A stretch of 10,371 nucleotides of DNA from Alphaproteobacteria bacterium (lineage in GTDB: Bacteria > Pseudomonadota > Alphaproteobacteria > Puniceispirillales > UBA1172), in contig JALRFL010000067.1 of assembly GCA_023259875.1 (NCBI GenBank), forward strand, positions 1-10,371, read 5' to 3'. The translations under genes and the position numbers were made by a program. Below the pieces are notes generated by a model. That model did no database searches. It saw only the letters and a program-made list of their open reading frames with translations, and was not told the DNA's origin. Each line of letters opens with the position of its first letter. The first letter of the stretch is position 1. This document shows, piece by piece, positions 7,843-10,371 of this stretch.

Positions 7843-8796
7843 ATGGCGCAATCATGGCTCAAACGGGTGATCGATCACCTTCAGCAACAGGATATGATTT
7901 GCCGTGTGGTGATCGCCGATGCCAAAGGATCAACCCCGCGTGAGGCAGGGGCGGAAATGGTTATCCTAAGCGATGGCTTTGAGGGAACGATTGGTGGCGG
8001 CACATTAGAATATGAGGCAATCGCCATAGCCCAGAGATTGATGGTTGAAGCAAAATCAGGGTTTCTGCGCCATTGGCAAAGTTTTGCCTTGGGGCCATCC
8101 TTGGGCCAGTGTTGCGGCGGCAAGGTGACAATATTGTTTGAGGCCTTTAGCCCTAACATTCTGCCAGAATTGCATAAATTAGAAGCGCAATACCCTGACG
8201 CGTGGCGGCATGATGGCGATGCCGTAACCTTACCTGTGCCAACAGACGCGGTCACAGCCCCCAAATATGAAGCATCAGCAAAGCGGTTATATTTGCCAGA
8301 GGCTAAAGCCAAGCGTGCCTTATATCTTTATGGGGCAGGCCATATTGGCCGCGCGGTGATGGCGGTGACTTCTGCGCTTGATCTGGATCGCTATTGGATC
8401 GACGATGACGCCGCGCGGTTTCCGGATGATATTGCCCCTGATATTACGATTGTTCCAGCAAAAGACATGGTGACGGTTGCTCGCCATGCGTCCAAAGGCG
8501 CGTTTCATCTGGTGATGACCTATTCGCACCGTTTGGATGAGGCCATTGTCCATGCGCTGTTAACAGAGAATCATTTTGCCAGACTTGGCCTCATTGGATC
8601 AGCAACAAAGGCCAGCCGCTTTCGGTCGTCGCTATCCTCGGCAGGGATTGCGTCATCTGCGCTTGAGGGTTTGATTTGTCCGGTGGGATTGCCGCAGATT
8701 AAGGGGAAATCCCCCCCGATGGTGGCGCTTTCCATTGCCGCGCAATTAGCGGTTTGGCTGAATGAAGATGACAGCCTACCAACCAGCACGGGTTAA
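7843..8796 (+). CDS. xdhC: Xanthine dehydrogenase accessory protein XdhC
   Basis: Accessory protein that binds the molybdenum cofactor, promotes its sulfuration and delivers it to XdhB; it is not part of the final enzyme (family knowledge). At 317 aa it is of normal length. The N-terminal XdhC/CoxI domain shows GSTPREAGAEMV at 29-40, GGGTLEYEA at 51-59 and LGQCCGG at 87-93, whose Cys pair is conserved in the family. The C-terminal Rossmann-like domain has LYGAGHIGRAV at 162-172 and GLIGSATKASRF at 249-260. ATG 7843 lies 3 bp after the xdhB stop and has no clear Shine-Dalgarno, so translation probably depends on ribosomes finishing xdhB. The last 21 bp overlap the 3' end of the convergent amidohydrolase gene, leaving no room for a separate terminator. 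Confidence 0.94.
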   Translation: MAQSWLKRVIDHLQQQDMICRVVIADAKGSTPREAGAEMVILSDGFEGTIGGGTLEYEAIAIAQRLMVEAKSGFLRHWQSFALGPSLGQCCGGKVTILFEAFSPNILPELHKLEAQYPDAWRHDGDAVTLPVPTDAVTAPKYEASAKRLYLPEAKAKRALYLYGAGHIGRAVMAVTSALDLDRYWIDDDAARFPDDIAPDITIVPAKDMVTVARHASKGAFHLVMTYSHRLDEAIVHALLTENHFARLGLIGSATKASRFRSSLSSAGIASSALEGLICPVGLPQIKGKSPPMVALSIAAQLAVWLNEDDSLPTSTG

Positions 8797-10371
8797 TAGG
8801 CCGCGCGCTGCCGCATCATGGCGGTGAAGCAGATCATCCATGTTCATGGTCGTTAGGGTAAAATCTTTGACCACAAACTGCCCATTGATCATGACATGGC
8901 GCGGTTTCACTGGGCCACAGAAAATCAACGCGGCCAAGGGGTCGGTCTGGGTGCCGCTGAAATCAATACTATGGCGATCAAAAATGGCAAGGTCTGCGCT
9001 AAACCCCGGGGTGATCTGACCGATATCATCACGGTTTAATACCTCCGCGCCGCCACGGGTGGCCAGCCGTAAGGCCTCGCGCGCAGTCATGTTGTCAGCG
9101 CCATGGGTCACCCGTTGCAAGAGCATGGCTTGGCGTGCCTCGTTCAGCATATGGCCGCTATCACTGGATGATGATCCGTCAACCCCAAGGCCGATATGAA
9201 CGCCGGCATCCAGCATCTGCCGCACAGGTGCAATGCCGCTGGCCAGCCGCATATTTGAGCAAGGGCAATGAGCAACACCAGTGCCGGTTCGGGCAAAAAG
9301 ATTAATCTCATCAGGGTTAAGCTGAACGCAATGGGCGTGCCAGACATGGCGACCTGTCCAGCCTAAATCCTCGGCATAATCCCCTGGCCGCATATTAAAA
9401 TGGGCAAGGCTGTAATCAATATCTTCGACATTTTCTGCCAGATGGGTATGAAGCCCAACGCCTTTATCCGTGGCCATGATCGCGGTGTCGCGCATCAATT
9501 CGCGGCTAACAGAAAACGGCGAACACGGCGCCAGCGCAACACGGGTCATGGCATGGCGGCTGTCATCATGAAACGCATCAATTACCCGCAAGCAGTCGTT
9601 TAGAATATGGCCCTCTTCTTCAGTCAGCGCATCAGGCGGCAAGCCGCCTTTGCTCTCGCCAATGCTCATGGAACCGCGTGTTGCGGTAAAGCGCATGCCG
9701 ATATCCTGTGCCGCGGCAATGGCATCATCCAGCCGACTGCCATTAGGGAAAAGATACTGATGATCGGATGAGGTGGTGCAACCGCTCAACGCCAGTTCCG
9801 CCAGCCCAGCGGCGGCTGAGATATAAATATCATCAGGGCCGAGATTCTGCCAGATGGGGTAGAGGGTCTGAAGCCAGCCAAACAGGCTCTTATTCTGGGC
9901 ATTTGGGATGACCCGCGTTAAGTTCTGAAACAGGTGATGGTGGGTGTTGACCATACCGGGGATGACTATATGCCCAAACAGGTTGATTACCTCGGCATCG
10001 CCGCAGGCATTGATCACCTGCTCTCGTTTATCCACGGCGAGGATGATGCCATCGTCTATCAGAATGGCGGCGTCGTTGATCTCGCGTCCGCATACATCTG
10101 TATTATCTTCCCTTGGTCTATCCTCCATCGTGGCCAGCACATCCGCGGGGATCGGAACGAAGGCGTCAAGGTTGACCCGGATGCCGGTGCGCTTGGTCGC
10201 CTCGCGGAACTCGGTGAGGTCGGGCAGATCAAAGCCCTGCCAGTCCATGATGCGGCAGAACACGGCACGGGCCGAGGCGATCATGGTGCGCTTGCTCATC
10301 GGCTTGAGCGTGCAGTTCTCGAGAAACTTGGCCACCAGCTTGCGGTTGAGTTGCGTTAGCGGCAGCGCGCG
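8776..10371 (-). CDS. 8-oxoguanine/guanine deaminase-type amidohydrolase, fused at its N-terminus to unrelated sequence
   Basis: Metal-dependent aminopurine deaminase of the ATZ/TRZ (SsnA, COG0402) class. Counting from GTG 10335 (519 aa), the zinc ligands and catalytic groups are in place: H132 and H134 (NTHHH), H298 and E301 (HTHLAE), H335 (WHAHCVQL) and D386 (GLGVDGS). NTHHHLFQNLTR, GWLQTLYPIW and AHCPCSNMRLASGIAPVR match the group annotated as 8-oxoguanine deaminase or hydroxydechloroatrazine ethylaminohydrolase. Next to xdh, deamination of guanine or 8-oxoguanine is the likely role; the exact substrate is inferred. The N-terminus is abnormal. Family similarity begins only near residue 70-84 (GREINDAAILIDDG), and the usual first strand, of the type LLIKNADLLVTMD, is missing. 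Before that the open frame continues past the window edge through GC-rich integrase-like sequence. ATG 10128 would give a 450-aa protein of near-normal length but lacks a Shine-Dalgarno. The gene may be broken, fused, or mis-assembled at its 5' end. Confidence 0.85.
   Translation of the reverse strand, partial: RALPLTQLNRKLVAKFLENCTLKPMSKRTMIASARAVFCRIMDWQGFDLPDLTEFREATKRTGIRVNLDAFVPIPADVLATMEDRPREDNTDVCGREINDAAILIDDGIILAVDKREQVINACGDAEVINLFGHIVIPGMVNTHHHLFQNLTRVIPNAQNKSLFGWLQTLYPIWQNLGPDDIYISAAAGLAELALSGCTTSSDHQYLFPNGSRLDDAIAAAQDIGMRFTATRGSMSIGESKGGLPPDALTEEEGHILNDCLRVIDAFHDDSRHAMTRVALAPCSPFSVSRELMRDTAIMATDKGVGLHTHLAENVEDIDYSLAHFNMRPGDYAEDLGWTGRHVWHAHCVQLNPDEINLFARTGTGVAHCPCSNMRLASGIAPVRQMLDAGVHIGLGVDGSSSSDSGHMLNEARQAMLLQRVTHGADNMTAREALRLATRGGAEVLNRDDIGQITPGFSADLAIFDRHSIDFSGTQTDPLAALIFCGPVKPRHVMINGQFVVKDFTLTTMNMDDLLHRHDAAARGLLTRAGW
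10129..10371 (-). pseudogene. Fragment resembling a tyrosine integrase N-terminal/core-binding region
   Basis: Eighty-one codons in frame with the downstream amidohydrolase, with no start or stop inside the window. The translated pattern includes LTQLNRKLVAKFLEN, then SKRTMIASARAVF, then DWQGFDLPDLTEF, and ends FVPIPADVLAT. This resembles the helical core-binding domain of phage-type integrases and the linker into the catalytic domain. The Arg-His-Arg-Tyr catalytic domain is absent, because the amidohydrolase begins where it should follow. Third-position GC is 72 of 81 codons (89%), so this reads as genuine coding DNA from a GC-rich source, unlike its neighbour. The family call rests on pattern memory and is moderate; a different DNA-binding protein is possible. 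It could be the remnant of an integrated element, the 5' part of a fusion gene, or a foreign read joined in assembly. Confidence 0.4.

Noticed and set aside
9934..10359. Plus-strand open frame of 141 codons crossing the right-edge junction
   Set aside because: It is antisense to the amidohydrolase/integrase-like frame, whose codon bias and motifs show it to be the real one; the product has no recognisable features.

Overview
The window looks like part of an alphaproteobacterial chromosome. The protein families, the ABC gene set and the moderate GC (about 53% in the stretches I counted by hand at 10021-10140) fit a marine-type alphaproteobacterium. SAR116/Puniceispirillum-like is a guess from the feel of the sequence, not something I could test. 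Almost everything here belongs to one theme: uptake and oxidative catabolism of purines.

Layout. Positions 1-3799 (+) carry a BMP-family (PnrA/Yuf-type) ABC importer: the C-terminal part of a double-NBD ATPase, two permeases, and a secreted substrate-binding protein, all tightly packed. Positions 3800-3989 are the only sizeable gap. It holds two GC-rich hairpins and a possible 20-codon leader frame whose stop overlaps the next start codon. Positions 3990-8796 (+) carry xdhA-xdhB-xdhC: the xanthine dehydrogenase iron-sulfur/FAD subunit, the molybdenum subunit, and the accessory protein for cofactor insertion. Positions 8776-10128 (-) encode an amidohydrolase of the 8-oxoguanine/guanine deaminase type, convergent with xdhC and overlapping its 3' end by 21 bp.

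How the genes work together. The importer probably brings a purine base or nucleoside into the cell. The deaminase converts an aminopurine (guanine to xanthine, or 8-oxoguanine to urate), and XdhAB oxidises hypoxanthine and xanthine to urate. Ureide-pathway genes are not in the window.

The unusual part is the right edge. The amidohydrolase frame does not start where its family normally starts. It runs without a stop into about 243 bp (10129-10371) of different DNA: 64% GC over 10141-10371 and about 89% GC at third codon positions, against 53% and about 58% next to it. In the same frame this DNA encodes a segment resembling the N-terminal/core-binding part of a tyrosine integrase. Both partners appear truncated at the junction, so it is a genuine recombination scar, an in-frame fusion, or a chimeric assembly. 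I found no RNA genes, CRISPR array, insertion sequence ends or evident new system.
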